A DNA stretch of 11,474 nt. Origin: DAIDHZ01 sp965370365 (GTDB lineage Bacteria > Chlamydiota > Chlamydiia > Chlamydiales > SM23-39). A program made the translations under genes and the position numbers. The stretch covers positions 1 through 11,474 of the forward strand of contig CBDUSP010000053.1 in assembly GCA_965370365.1 (NCBI GenBank). The letters are read 5' to 3'. The notes beneath the pieces are model-generated. The model searched no databases, was not told the origin of the DNA, and worked only from the letters and a program-made list of their open reading frames with translations. Shown piece after piece: positions 1 to 7,118 of the stretch; the first letter of the stretch is position 1; every line of letters begins with the position of its first letter.

Positions 1-1
1 C

Positions 2-811
2 TCTCCGAATCAGCTAAGTACTTTGAATCAAGCAAAGCAATCCCTTGTGGATGCGAATCAACAAAGAACTGCAAAACTGACAGAAAACGCTCAAACCTTT
101 TCAGGTCGTACATATATGTGGTGTAAAAGCTTAGAAGGAAGAGAACAGAAAGGGATGCAGGAGGCCGTTCAAACAGGTGAACAGGCGCGCATCGAGCATC
201 TTTCAGCAGGGATAAGCTCTTCAGGGTTTAAGCTTGCTATGAAGAACGCCTTAGCTATTTCTCAGCCGCAAATACTGCGTAATGAAATTAGTCCAGGAGC
301 AGTTGTGCATGGAGCTCCGCGTCCAGTTCACGCCCTTCCAGCTAATGAATCAGTTGGATCAAGATCCTTTCCAGCGCCTGTCTCTGTTCAAGAGAAAGCG
401 CTTGCTGAAGAAAGAAAACTTCTAGAGCAGATTAGCAATGCGGTCGAAGCAAACGGAAATATCGCTCAAACTGTAGGTGGTCTCTTACCTACTTTAGAAC
501 AGGTTTTGCAGCTTCATTATCAAGGTGGGGGAACTAGAGCAGCTGTAAGGGATACATTACAAGCAATCCAAGAGATAGCAAAATCCGCGCAGCAAAGAGG
601 AAGCTTTGCAAAGATTGATGCAGAGAAGATTGTTGAAGACGAAATCAATACTGAGCGTGATAATTCCCAAAAAAAGCAAGAGGCACGCGTGCAGCAAGCA
701 TCCTTTGGGGTCGCTAATCAAGCCGCGCAAAAGGACTACGAAGATATCGAGACAGCTTGTAAACAGCAGGTGCTTTCTTTGCTTCCAAGCGCTCCAGCTG
801 CTAGCTCATAA
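2..811 (+). CDS. Unrecognised Ala/Gln-rich helical protein, 3' part of gene
   Basis: The reading frame is open from the left edge (frame starting at base 2) to a TAA at 809-811, so 269 residues are visible and the true start probably lies outside the window. A TTG at 23 is the first alternative start inside, but it has no ribosome binding site and the frame continues upstream of it. I do not recognise the family. The protein is hydrophilic, rich in Ala, Gln, Glu and Lys, with no membrane segment. A Pro-containing stretch (around residues 90-125 of the visible part) separates two helical, probably coiled-coil parts, and the tail ends in a small Ala/Ser/Pro-rich segment. Only two Cys are present. 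This composition would suit a secreted or cytosolic coiled-coil protein; a type III effector or translocator is possible in a chlamydia-like genome but nothing here demonstrates it. It converges on clpC and stops 35 bases from the clpC stop codon. Confidence 0.8.
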   Translation, partial: SPNQLSTLNQAKQSLVDANQQRTAKLTENAQTFSGRTYMWCKSLEGREQKGMQEAVQTGEQARIEHLSAGISSSGFKLAMKNALAISQPQILRNEISPGAVVHGAPRPVHALPANESVGSRSFPAPVSVQEKALAEERKLLEQISNAVEANGNIAQTVGGLLPTLEQVLQLHYQGGGTRAAVRDTLQAIQEIAKSAQQRGSFAKIDAEKIVEDEINTERDNSQKKQEARVQQASFGVANQAAQKDYEDIETACKQQVLSLLPSAPAASS

Positions 812-820
812 GCATTTGCG

Positions 821-842
821 TGAGGGGCTTGCCGTCCCCTCA
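821..842. terminator. Hairpin between convergent genes, possible bidirectional terminator
   Basis: A perfect 7-bp inverted repeat (TGAGGGG at 821-827, CCCCTCA at 836-842) with an 8-base loop fills the gap between the stop of the first gene (811) and the stop of clpC (847). The plus strand continues into a weak T-containing stretch (CTACTTTT at 847-854), while the minus strand lacks a clear U tract. The position suits termination of both genes, but the U tracts are too poor for a confident Rho-independent call. Confidence 0.5.
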
Positions 843-846
843 TCAA

Positions 847-3384
847 CTACTTTTGAGGCATCTCCGCCAATGCCTCGGGCTCTGAGGGCTCTTTCTTTGG
901 AGGCTCGATAAAGGTGATCGTTCCCTCTTTTACGGTCGCCATGTACTCTTTCTCCTCACCTGGGTGATGGAGAAGCTTTTCTGCGAGTGGGTCTTCTAAG
1001 TACTGCTCAATCACTCTACGCAATGGTCTTGCACCCATCTCTGGGACGTAGCCCTTCTCTACGAGGAAATCACGGGCTGCATCGTCGATTGTCACTTTGA
1101 TATTTTTCTTATCGAGTCTTTTTTTAAGTTTTTGGAACTCAATATCGACAACGTGAGATAGCGATGGCTTATCAAGCGCCCTAAAGACCACAAGTCCATC
1201 TAAACGGTTGATAAACTCTGGCTTGAAGTGTTTTTTCACAGATCCTTCGATCTTCGTTTGCATCGTTTTGTAATCGAGCGCATGTTCCTGGGCTTGGAAA
1301 CCAACTTCAGTCGTTTTTCGAATTAAATCAGCGCCGAGATTCGAGGTCATGATGATGATCGTATTTTTAAAGTCGATCCTTCTGCCAACAGAGTCAGTTA
1401 AGCGCCCTTCTTCCAAAATTTGCAGCAGAAGGTTCATCACATCTGGGTGCGCTTTTTCCACTTCGTCAAAGAGAACAACACAGTAAGGACGACGTCTTAC
1501 TTGCTCGGTTAACTGGCCACCTTCTTCGTATCCAACATAGCCGGGAGGAGATCCTGTCATGCGGCTGATCGCAAATTTCTCCATGTACTCAGACATGTCA
1601 ACTTGGATCAGCGCATCTTCCCCGCCAAACATGTGTGAGGCGAGTAAACGGGCAAGAAGCGTTTTTCCAACACCTGTCGGTCCAAGGAATAAGAAGGATC
1701 CAATCGGACGATTCGGATCTTTAATATCTGCTCTACTTCTTCGAATCGCTCTGCAAATTGTTGTCAGGGCATCGTCTTGACCGATGATTTGGGTTTTGAG
1801 CTCTTCTTCCATTTTGAGAACTTTTGCAGTCTCTCCCTCAGTGAGACGAGTAACAGGAACTCCCGTTTGCTTTGCAACAATACTTGCGATCTCTTCTTCA
1901 TCGATAATTGGCTTATGCTCATCTTTATGAGATTCCCACTCAGCGCGCGCTTTTTGCAGTTCTTCGCGGGCCGTTTTTTCGTTGTCGCGAAGCTTTGCCG
2001 CTTTTTCGTACTCTTGATGGCCAATTGCCTCTTCTTTTGAGGTTCTTGCTTCTTCGATCTTTGTCTCAAGATCGACAAGGTGATTGGGCTGATTCATGAC
2101 TTCTACGCGTGCTTTTGCGCCCGCTTCGTCAAGAAGATCAATCGCCTTATCAGGAAGAAACCTGCCAGAAATATAGCGATCAGACATCTGAACGGCTGCT
2201 TTAATCGAAGCGTCTGTGTATGTGCATTTGTGATGCTCTTCATATTTGGTTTTCAGACCAAGGAGGATCTCGGTACTCTCGTCCGCAGTTGGAGGCTGCA
2301 CGATGATCTTTTGGAATCTACGCTCAAGCGCCGGATCTTTTTCAATGTGCTTGCGATACTCATCAAGCGTCGTTGCTCCAATACATTGGATTTCTCCACG
2401 AGAAAGGGATGGCTTTAGAATGTTGGATGCATCAATCGCACCTTCTGCAGCACCCGCGCCTACGATCGTATGAATCTCGTCGATGAAGAGTAAAACGTTG
2501 CCGTTTTTTTTGATCTCATCCATGACGGCCTTGATCCGCTCTTCAAACTGGCCGCGGTATTTTGTCCCTGCAATCATGAGCGTTAGGTCGAGAGAAATCA
2601 GCTTTTTTTTGCGCAAATTATCTGGAACATCACCACGAACAATTGCTTGAGCTAAGCCTTCAACAATCGCTGTTTTCCCAACACCTGCTTCTCCGATAAG
2701 AACAGGGTTGTTTTTTCTTCTGCGACACAGAATAAGAATGAGCCTTTCGACCTCATCTCTTCTTCCGATGACCGGATCCATCTTCCCTTGGCGGCACAGC
2801 TCTGTTAAATCGTGTCCGTACGCTTTAAGAGCGGGCATCTTGTCTGCACCACCCATCCCAGGGCGATCTTGTGGAGAACGCCCCGATCCCGGAGGTTGCT
2901 GACCATTGTTTTGCGGGGCTCCACCAATTGGAGGAAGCTGAAGATTAAACGTCTCGAGTTCTTTTAAAATTTCTTTGCGGATTTCTTTGAGATTGGTGTT
3001 GAGGTTTTCAAGGACTTGGGCTGCAACCCCATCTGTCTGCCGAAGGAGCGCTAAAAGAAGGTGCTCTGTTCCCACATAATTGTGGTTGAGACTCGACGCT
3101 TCTTCATTGGCAAATTCAAAAGCTTTCTTTACTTTTCCAGTTAAAGCTGGGTCCCCATAGACTTGAATCTCAGGCCCAAATCCAACCAGGCGCTCGATCT
3201 CAGTACGCAGCGTCTCATACTCAAGACCTAGGTTGCGGAGAACATTAACGGCGATTCCTTGACCTAACTTCATCAGGCCGAGGAGGATATGCTCTGTTCC
3301 TAAGTAGTTGTGGTTCAGTCTTTGGGCTTCTTTCTTTGCGAGCTTAATGACTTGTTTGGCGCGGTTGGTGAATTTATCAAACAT
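847..3384 (-). CDS. clpC: ATP-dependent Clp protease ATPase subunit ClpC
   Basis: ClpC is a hexameric AAA+ unfoldase that threads protein substrates into the ClpP peptidase in the cytoplasm. At 845 residues it has the usual family length. The N domain has two Clp_N repeats (about 3-68 and 80-145, both with the LNHNYxGTEH motif). A Gly/Pro/Gln-rich linker follows (about 151-182). The first AAA+ module has Walker A GEAGVGKT (231-238), Walker B LLFIDEIH (298-305) and an ERR arginine-finger region (354-356). A middle coiled region with a UVR-like motif (about 451-476) separates ClpC from ClpA and ClpB. The second module has Walker A GPTGVGKT (568-575), Walker B VVLFDEVEKA (636-645), sensor 1 TSN (680-682) and sensor 2 GARPLRR (784-790). 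All catalytic motifs are intact. The ATG at 3382-3384 gives the canonical MFDKFTNRAKQVIKLA start. An AAGGAA lies about 13 bases upstream, far for a Shine-Dalgarno. No clpP, mcsA or mcsB is in the window. Confidence 0.98.
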   Translation of the reverse strand: MFDKFTNRAKQVIKLAKKEAQRLNHNYLGTEHILLGLMKLGQGIAVNVLRNLGLEYETLRTEIERLVGFGPEIQVYGDPALTGKVKKAFEFANEEASSLNHNYVGTEHLLLALLRQTDGVAAQVLENLNTNLKEIRKEILKELETFNLQLPPIGGAPQNNGQQPPGSGRSPQDRPGMGGADKMPALKAYGHDLTELCRQGKMDPVIGRRDEVERLILILCRRRKNNPVLIGEAGVGKTAIVEGLAQAIVRGDVPDNLRKKKLISLDLTLMIAGTKYRGQFEERIKAVMDEIKKNGNVLLFIDEIHTIVGAGAAEGAIDASNILKPSLSRGEIQCIGATTLDEYRKHIEKDPALERRFQKIIVQPPTADESTEILLGLKTKYEEHHKCTYTDASIKAAVQMSDRYISGRFLPDKAIDLLDEAGAKARVEVMNQPNHLVDLETKIEEARTSKEEAIGHQEYEKAAKLRDNEKTAREELQKARAEWESHKDEHKPIIDEEEIASIVAKQTGVPVTRLTEGETAKVLKMEEELKTQIIGQDDALTTICRAIRRSRADIKDPNRPIGSFLFLGPTGVGKTLLARLLASHMFGGEDALIQVDMSEYMEKFAISRMTGSPPGYVGYEEGGQLTEQVRRRPYCVVLFDEVEKAHPDVMNLLLQILEEGRLTDSVGRRIDFKNTIIIMTSNLGADLIRKTTEVGFQAQEHALDYKTMQTKIEGSVKKHFKPEFINRLDGLVVFRALDKPSLSHVVDIEFQKLKKRLDKKNIKVTIDDAARDFLVEKGYVPEMGARPLRRVIEQYLEDPLAEKLLHHPGEEKEYMATVKEGTITFIEPPKKEPSEPEALAEMPQK

Positions 3385-3390
3385 AGGGCT

Positions 3391-3419
3391 ATTTTATTCC
3401 TTTTTTGACTAAATTTCAA
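3391..3419 (-). promoter_or_regulatory. Putative clpC promoter
   Basis: On the minus strand TTGAAA (plus 3414-3419) and TAAAAT (plus 3391-3396) are separated by exactly 17 bases, a good sigma70/sigma66-type match. The predicted transcription start, 6-7 bases after the -10, falls at or just before the clpC ATG (3384), so the message would be leaderless or nearly so. The -35 is one half of the palindrome at 3411-3431. This is prediction from sequence only. Confidence 0.6.
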
Positions 3420-3431
3420 ACGTTGAAATTT
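3411..3431. repeat. Palindrome joining two divergent -35 boxes, possible operator
   Basis: A perfect 9-bp inverted repeat, AAATTTCAA at 3411-3419 and TTGAAATTT at 3423-3431, with a 3-base centre (ACG). Each arm contains the -35 hexamer TTGAAA of one of two divergent promoters. Three further bases on each side also mirror, which the -35 hexamers alone do not require, so a dimeric regulator site is possible. It does not match the CIRCE/HrcA operator (TTAGCACTC-N9-GAGTGCTAA). Confidence 0.6.
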
Positions 3432-3451
3432 TTGAGATAGTCTCTTAAAAT
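3423..3451 (+). promoter_or_regulatory. Putative promoter of the lplA-family gene
   Basis: TTGAAA (3423-3428), a 17-base spacer and TAAAAT (3446-3451) exactly mirror the clpC promoter in hexamers and spacing. The predicted transcription start is near 3458, leaving a leader of about 47 bases before the ATG at 3505. Confidence 0.6.
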
Positions 3452-3504
3452 TCTCTAATAGACGTTCTCGAATTTCTTTGGGAAGGAAAATTTGTAAGGG
3501 ACTT

Positions 3505-4203
3505 ATGCTTCGTGTATTAGAGACGGGAAAAAAAACAGCTCTTGAGAATATGGAGAAGGACACAGCTCTTTTAAAAGAGCTAGGGGATGATCCCATTTTG
3601 CATCTCTATGACTGGAAGGGGCCAAGTGGGACATACGGGTACTTTATCAACCCAGAAAAGCATCTAAAAAACTCCTCTATCTCTTTTGCAAGAAGGCCGA
3701 CAGGTGGAGGGATTGTTTTTCACATCTGGGACTATGCGTTTTCTTTTTTAATGCCTGTGTCACACCCTTTATTTTCTGAAAAGCCGCTTGATAACTACCA
3801 ATTTGTCAATGGAGTTGTGTTAGAGGTAATGGAAGATATTTTTGATTTAAAAAATGCTACGGAGTTGATTCCTTCTTCGTTTCCGATTCCTGGGACTGAT
3901 TGTCAGAATTTTTGTATGGCAAGGCCCACGCAATATGATGTCGTTTATAAGGGAGAGAAGATTGCAGGGGCGGCCCAGAGAAAAACAAAAAAGGGATACT
4001 TGCATCAGGGGACAGTCTCCCTTGCATATCCTGATGAGAGTCTTTTAAGAGACGTTCTCATCAATCAAGAAGATGTGGTAAATGCGATGCGAGCCTATAC
4101 CTTTGCACCACTCGGAGCCTCTTGTGATATAGGCGCGCTTGACAGTGCGCGCCAACAAATTGGACAGAGGCTTAAGACATCTTTTCGCCAGCGACTTTCT
4201 TAG
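3505..4203 (+). CDS. lplA: Lipoate-protein ligase A / octanoyltransferase family enzyme
   Basis: This family attaches lipoate or octanoate to a lysine of GcvH or of 2-oxoacid dehydrogenase E2 subunits in the cytoplasm. The ATG at 3505 gives 232 residues and the family-typical beginning (RVLETG, then NMEKD at 15-19). AAGGG lies 4 bases upstream. An in-frame TTG at 3478 would add nine residues (241 in total) but has no better binding site. Visible motifs are ARRPTGGGIVFH (62-73, the family substrate-binding signature), Y144-D-V-V and EKIAGAAQRK (151-160) with K152 as the expected conserved lysine, and the LHQG segment (166-169). The protein lacks the C-terminal accessory domain of E. coli LplA (about 338 residues). 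C137, just before the P-x-x-Y-D segment, lies where I recall the catalytic Cys of LipM-type octanoyltransferases, so transfer from octanoyl-ACP is a real alternative to ATP-dependent ligation. Its last 32 bases overlap the convergent flotillin gene. Confidence 0.9.
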   Translation: MLRVLETGKKTALENMEKDTALLKELGDDPILHLYDWKGPSGTYGYFINPEKHLKNSSISFARRPTGGGIVFHIWDYAFSFLMPVSHPLFSEKPLDNYQFVNGVVLEVMEDIFDLKNATELIPSSFPIPGTDCQNFCMARPTQYDVVYKGEKIAGAAQRKTKKGYLHQGTVSLAYPDESLLRDVLINQEDVVNAMRAYTFAPLGASCDIGALDSARQQIGQRLKTSFRQRLS

Positions 4204-5512
4204 GCTTGATCGTTTTTTCATCGATGATTTGACCGAGATACTTGGGTAGCTCAAGACCTGCCATAGAGGCAACATCATGAAGGGCGGGAAGCGATTTCAC
4301 AAGCTGATTCATGAAGTTTGATGTCGCTGACCCTTCTCCTTGAGACCCACCATCCCAAACAGTAATCTTATCGATTTTAATGTTCTTGATCGCCTCAACT
4401 TGGAGCTTGACGATTTCCTCTAACTTCTCGATTAAGAGCATTGTAGACGCACTTTTAGCATCGTTTCCGCAAGCTTCGAAAAGTTGCTTATAACCCTTAG
4501 CCTTGGCATCGAGCAGTTTTTGGATCCCTTCAGCTTCTGCCTGTCTAACCTTTAAAATTGCTTTAGCTTCTCCTTCAGCTGCCAAGATGCGACTCTGCGC
4601 CTGGGCTGCAGCTTCAATCTCAATTTTCCTCTTCTCGATTTCCTTGGGCACAACCTGTTCAGCTTCAAGGAGTTGTGATTGAGCAAGTGCGCGCTCTTTT
4701 TGGATTTGCGTCTCTGCCTGCTGCTCAGCTACTTGGGAGCGCTGATCTGCGGCGGCAGCTTTTTCAGCTAAAATGGCGTCTGCAAGAGCAATCTGCGCTT
4801 TTGAGTCATTCTCTCCTTGCACGGCTTCGGCGTTGTATGAAGCAACAGAAACCCGGCGGTCTCTTTCTGCAAGAGCCTTTCCAACATCCCCCTGCTTTTC
4901 CTGCTCAGCAACATCGATTTTTGCCTGGTTAACGGCTGTTGCAGAGGCTTTTTTCCCGATACTGTCGATATATTCTGACTCGTCAGTGATGTCAGTGATG
5001 TTTACGTTGACCAGAGTCAAACCGATTTTATGCAGTTCAGGCTCAATGTTTTTTCGAATGGCGTCAAGAAAGCGCTCTCTATCTTGGTTAATTTCTTCAA
5101 TAATTAGCGATGCGACAGTAAGGCGAAGTTGGCCAATAATAATTTCAGTTGCCATCGACTCGATGCCTTTATGATCGAGAGCAAGCATCCTGATAGCTGC
5201 GTTATCCATCATTTCATGGGTGAGTCCAATTGCAACGGTAAATGTACTCGGAACGTTGATCCGGATGTTTTGGTGGGAAAGCGCTCCTTTCAACGGAACG
5301 TGAATGGCCCGCGGGGTCAAATCTAAAAATGCAGATCCTTGGATGAGAGGCCAAACGATCCTTCCTCCTCCGTGGTAGCATTGCACCGCTTTTTTCCCTT
5401 TAACCTTTCCGTAGACAACAAGAATTTTGTTTGATGGGCATCTCTTGTACAGAGAGACGAAAATAAGAACTAAGCTAACACAACCAATCAAAGAAAAATT
5501 AAATACGCTCAT
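4172..5512 (-). CDS. Flotillin-like SPFH membrane protein (FloT/YqiK type)
   Basis: Flotillins are membrane scaffold proteins that oligomerise and organise membrane microdomains. The ATG at 5510-5512 gives 446 residues. I prefer it over an in-frame ATG at 5551 because AGGGAG sits 8 bases upstream and because the likely promoter lies between the two starts. Residues 5-22 form one hydrophobic membrane segment followed by positive charge (YKRC). Next comes an SPFH domain (about 26-190), with a HGGG segment at 47-50 and an INVPSTFTVAIG core at 85-96. A long Ala/Glu/Gln-rich coiled coil (about 195-340) follows, holding the EA-type repeats typical of flotillins, then the conserved IDKITVWDGG segment (about 380-389). 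The C-terminal part (400-446) is ordinary family tail. The gene is divergent from proS with a 97-base gap and overlaps the lplA-family gene at its 3' end. Flotillin is not a gene I associate with Chlamydia, so it may mark an environmental relative. Confidence 0.93.
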   Translation of the reverse strand: MSVFNFSLIGCVSLVLIFVSLYKRCPSNKILVVYGKVKGKKAVQCYHGGGRIVWPLIQGSAFLDLTPRAIHVPLKGALSHQNIRINVPSTFTVAIGLTHEMMDNAAIRMLALDHKGIESMATEIIIGQLRLTVASLIIEEINQDRERFLDAIRKNIEPELHKIGLTLVNVNITDITDESEYIDSIGKKASATAVNQAKIDVAEQEKQGDVGKALAERDRRVSVASYNAEAVQGENDSKAQIALADAILAEKAAAADQRSQVAEQQAETQIQKERALAQSQLLEAEQVVPKEIEKRKIEIEAAAQAQSRILAAEGEAKAILKVRQAEAEGIQKLLDAKAKGYKQLFEACGNDAKSASTMLLIEKLEEIVKLQVEAIKNIKIDKITVWDGGSQGEGSATSNFMNQLVKSLPALHDVASMAGLELPKYLGQIIDEKTIKPKKVAGEKMS

Positions 5513-5541
5513 CTGTGACACTCCCTGAATAAGATAGGAAG

Positions 5542-5550
5542 ATTCTACCA
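5542..5550 (-). promoter_or_regulatory. Putative flotillin extended -10 promoter
   Basis: On the minus strand the sequence reads TGGTAGAAT, an extended -10 (TGn followed by TAGAAT, one mismatch to TATAAT). The transcription start would fall near 5535, giving a leader of about 23 bases that contains the AGGGAG ribosome binding site. A -35 is weak (a TTACAT-like hexamer 18 bases upstream), which extended -10 promoters tolerate. I found no convincing promoter for proS in the same gap. Confidence 0.4.
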
Positions 5551-5605
5551 TTTCCGAGGATTTTCATGTAAGAGAAACTCTTGAATTTGATAACCTATTT
5601 CACTC

Positions 5606-7117
5606 ATGGCAAAACAAAGAACCGCAATTACACCTACGCGCAGTGAAAACTACCCTGAATGGTACCAGGCCGTTTTAAAGGCAGCCGACCTTTCTGAGAA
5701 TTCGCCTGTTCGCGGCTGCATGATCATTAAGCCCTGGGGCTACGCGATTTGGGAAAACATTCAGCGCATTTTAGATGCCAAAATCAAAGAGACAGGTCAC
5801 GTTAACGTCTACTTCCCTCTCTTTGTTCCTTTGAGCTTTATGGAAAAAGAGGCGGCTCACGTCGAGGGGTTTGCCAAAGAATGTGCGGTCGTCACCCATC
5901 ATCGTCTTGAAAAGGGAAAGGATGGAAAGCTTGTTCCGGCAGGAGAGCTCGAAGAGCCGCTTGTCATCAGGCCTACATCAGAGATGATTATCGGGCATAG
6001 TTTTGCAAAGTGGATTGAGTCATATCGAGACCTTCCCGTCTTGATTAACCAGTGGTGCAACATCGTCCGCTGGGAAATGCGCACGCGCATGTTTTTACGA
6101 ACGACCGAGTTTTTATGGCAAGAGGGTCATACTGCGCATGCATCAAGACAAGAAGCCGAGGATGAAGCACTTCAAATGCTTGGTGTCTATGTAGAGTTTG
6201 CAAAAAATGTATTAGCCATTCCTGTTATTCCTGGAGAGAAGACGGAGAGCGAGAGATTTCCAGGTGCTGTGAATACGTACACAATTGAAGCGATCATGCA
6301 GGACAAAAAGGCACTGCAGGCGGGAACATCCCACTTTTTAGGCCAAAACTTTGCCAAAGCTTCCGGCATTGAGTTTCAAAATGCTGTTGGGGACAGGGAG
6401 TTTGCTTGGATGAGCTCTTGGGGCGTCACCACGCGCTTGATTGGCGCTCTCATTATGGTTCATAGCGATGATGATGGCCTTGTCTTGCCACCAAAGATTG
6501 CATCGTCTCATCTTGTGATTATCCCCGTTGTGCACAAGGCAGAAATGCAAGACTCTATTTTTTCTTACTGTGATGCGCTTGCAAAAGAGCTTCAAGGTGT
6601 TTTGTTTGATGGGGTTCCTGTCCGCGTTCACATTGACAAAAGAGACATGCGTAGCGGCGAAAAAAGCTGGTCTTGGATTAAGAAGGGAGTTCCTCTGCGT
6701 CTTGAGATTGGTGGAAGAGAGATTGAGGCGGGGCAATTTGGCTTGAGCAGAAGAGATGGTCCGCACAAGGAAAAAGAGACGCTTTCAAAAGATGCGCTTA
6801 TCAAACGTACTCCAGAGCTTTTAAAAGAGATTCAAGAAAATTTACTTGGAAAAGCAACGGCATTTCGCGATGCGAACATGGTCGAGATTGATTCTCTTGA
6901 TGCTTTTTATGCCTTTTTTAAGGCAAAAGAAGATACCATCTCCGAGGGCTTTGCTCTTTGTCACTGGAATGGAGATCCTTCGATTGAAGAAAAAGTAAAA
7001 CAAGAATTAAACGTCACAATTCGCTGTATTCCACGGGATCTTCCACAAAAAGAAGGGAAGTGTCTTTTCACAGGAGAAAAGAGTGTGGGTCGCGTATTGT
7101 TTGCCAAGGCTTATTAA
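5606..7117 (+). CDS. proS: Prolyl-tRNA synthetase, eukaryote/archaeal-like type
   Basis: ProRS charges tRNA-Pro with proline in the cytoplasm. The 503 residues run in class IIa order. Motif 1 includes TGHVNVYFPLFVP (63-75), the proline-binding RPTSE loop is at 122-126, motif 2 runs RWEMRTRMFLRTTEFLWQE (155-173), and motif 3 includes the GVTTRLIGALIMVHSDDDG segment (273-291). An anticodon-binding domain follows (about 302-400), then a C-terminal domain ending in FAKAY. There is no editing insertion between motifs 2 and 3, so this is the short eukaryote/archaeal-like form, not the bacterial form of about 570-580 residues. The C-terminal Tyr typical of this type is present. The four-Cys zinc site seen in archaeal relatives is reduced: C452, C474 and C486 remain, but HWNGD and CLFTG replace the usual second ligands. 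Such loss is known in other bacterial members. The ATG at 5606 has only a weak Shine-Dalgarno. It is the first gene of the plus-strand cluster. Confidence 0.96.
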   Translation: MAKQRTAITPTRSENYPEWYQAVLKAADLSENSPVRGCMIIKPWGYAIWENIQRILDAKIKETGHVNVYFPLFVPLSFMEKEAAHVEGFAKECAVVTHHRLEKGKDGKLVPAGELEEPLVIRPTSEMIIGHSFAKWIESYRDLPVLINQWCNIVRWEMRTRMFLRTTEFLWQEGHTAHASRQEAEDEALQMLGVYVEFAKNVLAIPVIPGEKTESERFPGAVNTYTIEAIMQDKKALQAGTSHFLGQNFAKASGIEFQNAVGDREFAWMSSWGVTTRLIGALIMVHSDDDGLVLPPKIASSHLVIIPVVHKAEMQDSIFSYCDALAKELQGVLFDGVPVRVHIDKRDMRSGEKSWSWIKKGVPLRLEIGGREIEAGQFGLSRRDGPHKEKETLSKDALIKRTPELLKEIQENLLGKATAFRDANMVEIDSLDAFYAFFKAKEDTISEGFALCHWNGDPSIEEKVKQELNVTIRCIPRDLPQKEGKCLFTGEKSVGRVLFAKAY

Positions 7118-7118
7118 T

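Noticed and set aside
855..876. GAGGCA...TGCCTC inverted repeat in the last codons of clpC
   Set aside because: It is short, inside coding sequence and has a 10-base loop; the hairpin in the gap itself is the better terminator candidate.
606..911. 101-codon plus-strand frame across the end of the first gene
   Set aside because: It overlaps the first gene in another frame and runs through the hairpin into clpC in antisense; it is best explained as a shadow.
2080..2418. 112-codon plus-strand frame inside clpC
   Set aside because: It is antisense to the conserved first AAA+ module and middle region of ClpC, and its translation is Cys- and Phe-rich low-quality sequence with no family look.
3411..3431. 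CIRCE heat-shock operator upstream of clpC
   Set aside because: The palindrome has the wrong sequence and a 3-base centre; CIRCE is TTAGCACTC-N9-GAGTGCTAA.
4033..4062. Hairpin GATGAGA...TCTCATC near the end of the lplA-family gene
   Set aside because: It is inside the coding region with no U tract and an uneven interior; there is no reason to think it is a terminator.
5513..5551. Upstream in-frame start for the flotillin gene at 5551
   Set aside because: It lacks a ribosome binding site, it would add 13 residues before the membrane anchor, and its ATG lies within the likely promoter; the start at 5512 has AGGGAG well placed.
6338..6766. 142-codon open frame on the minus strand
   Set aside because: It lies wholly inside proS in antisense, has no ribosome binding site or recognisable domain, and proS is intact and conserved there.
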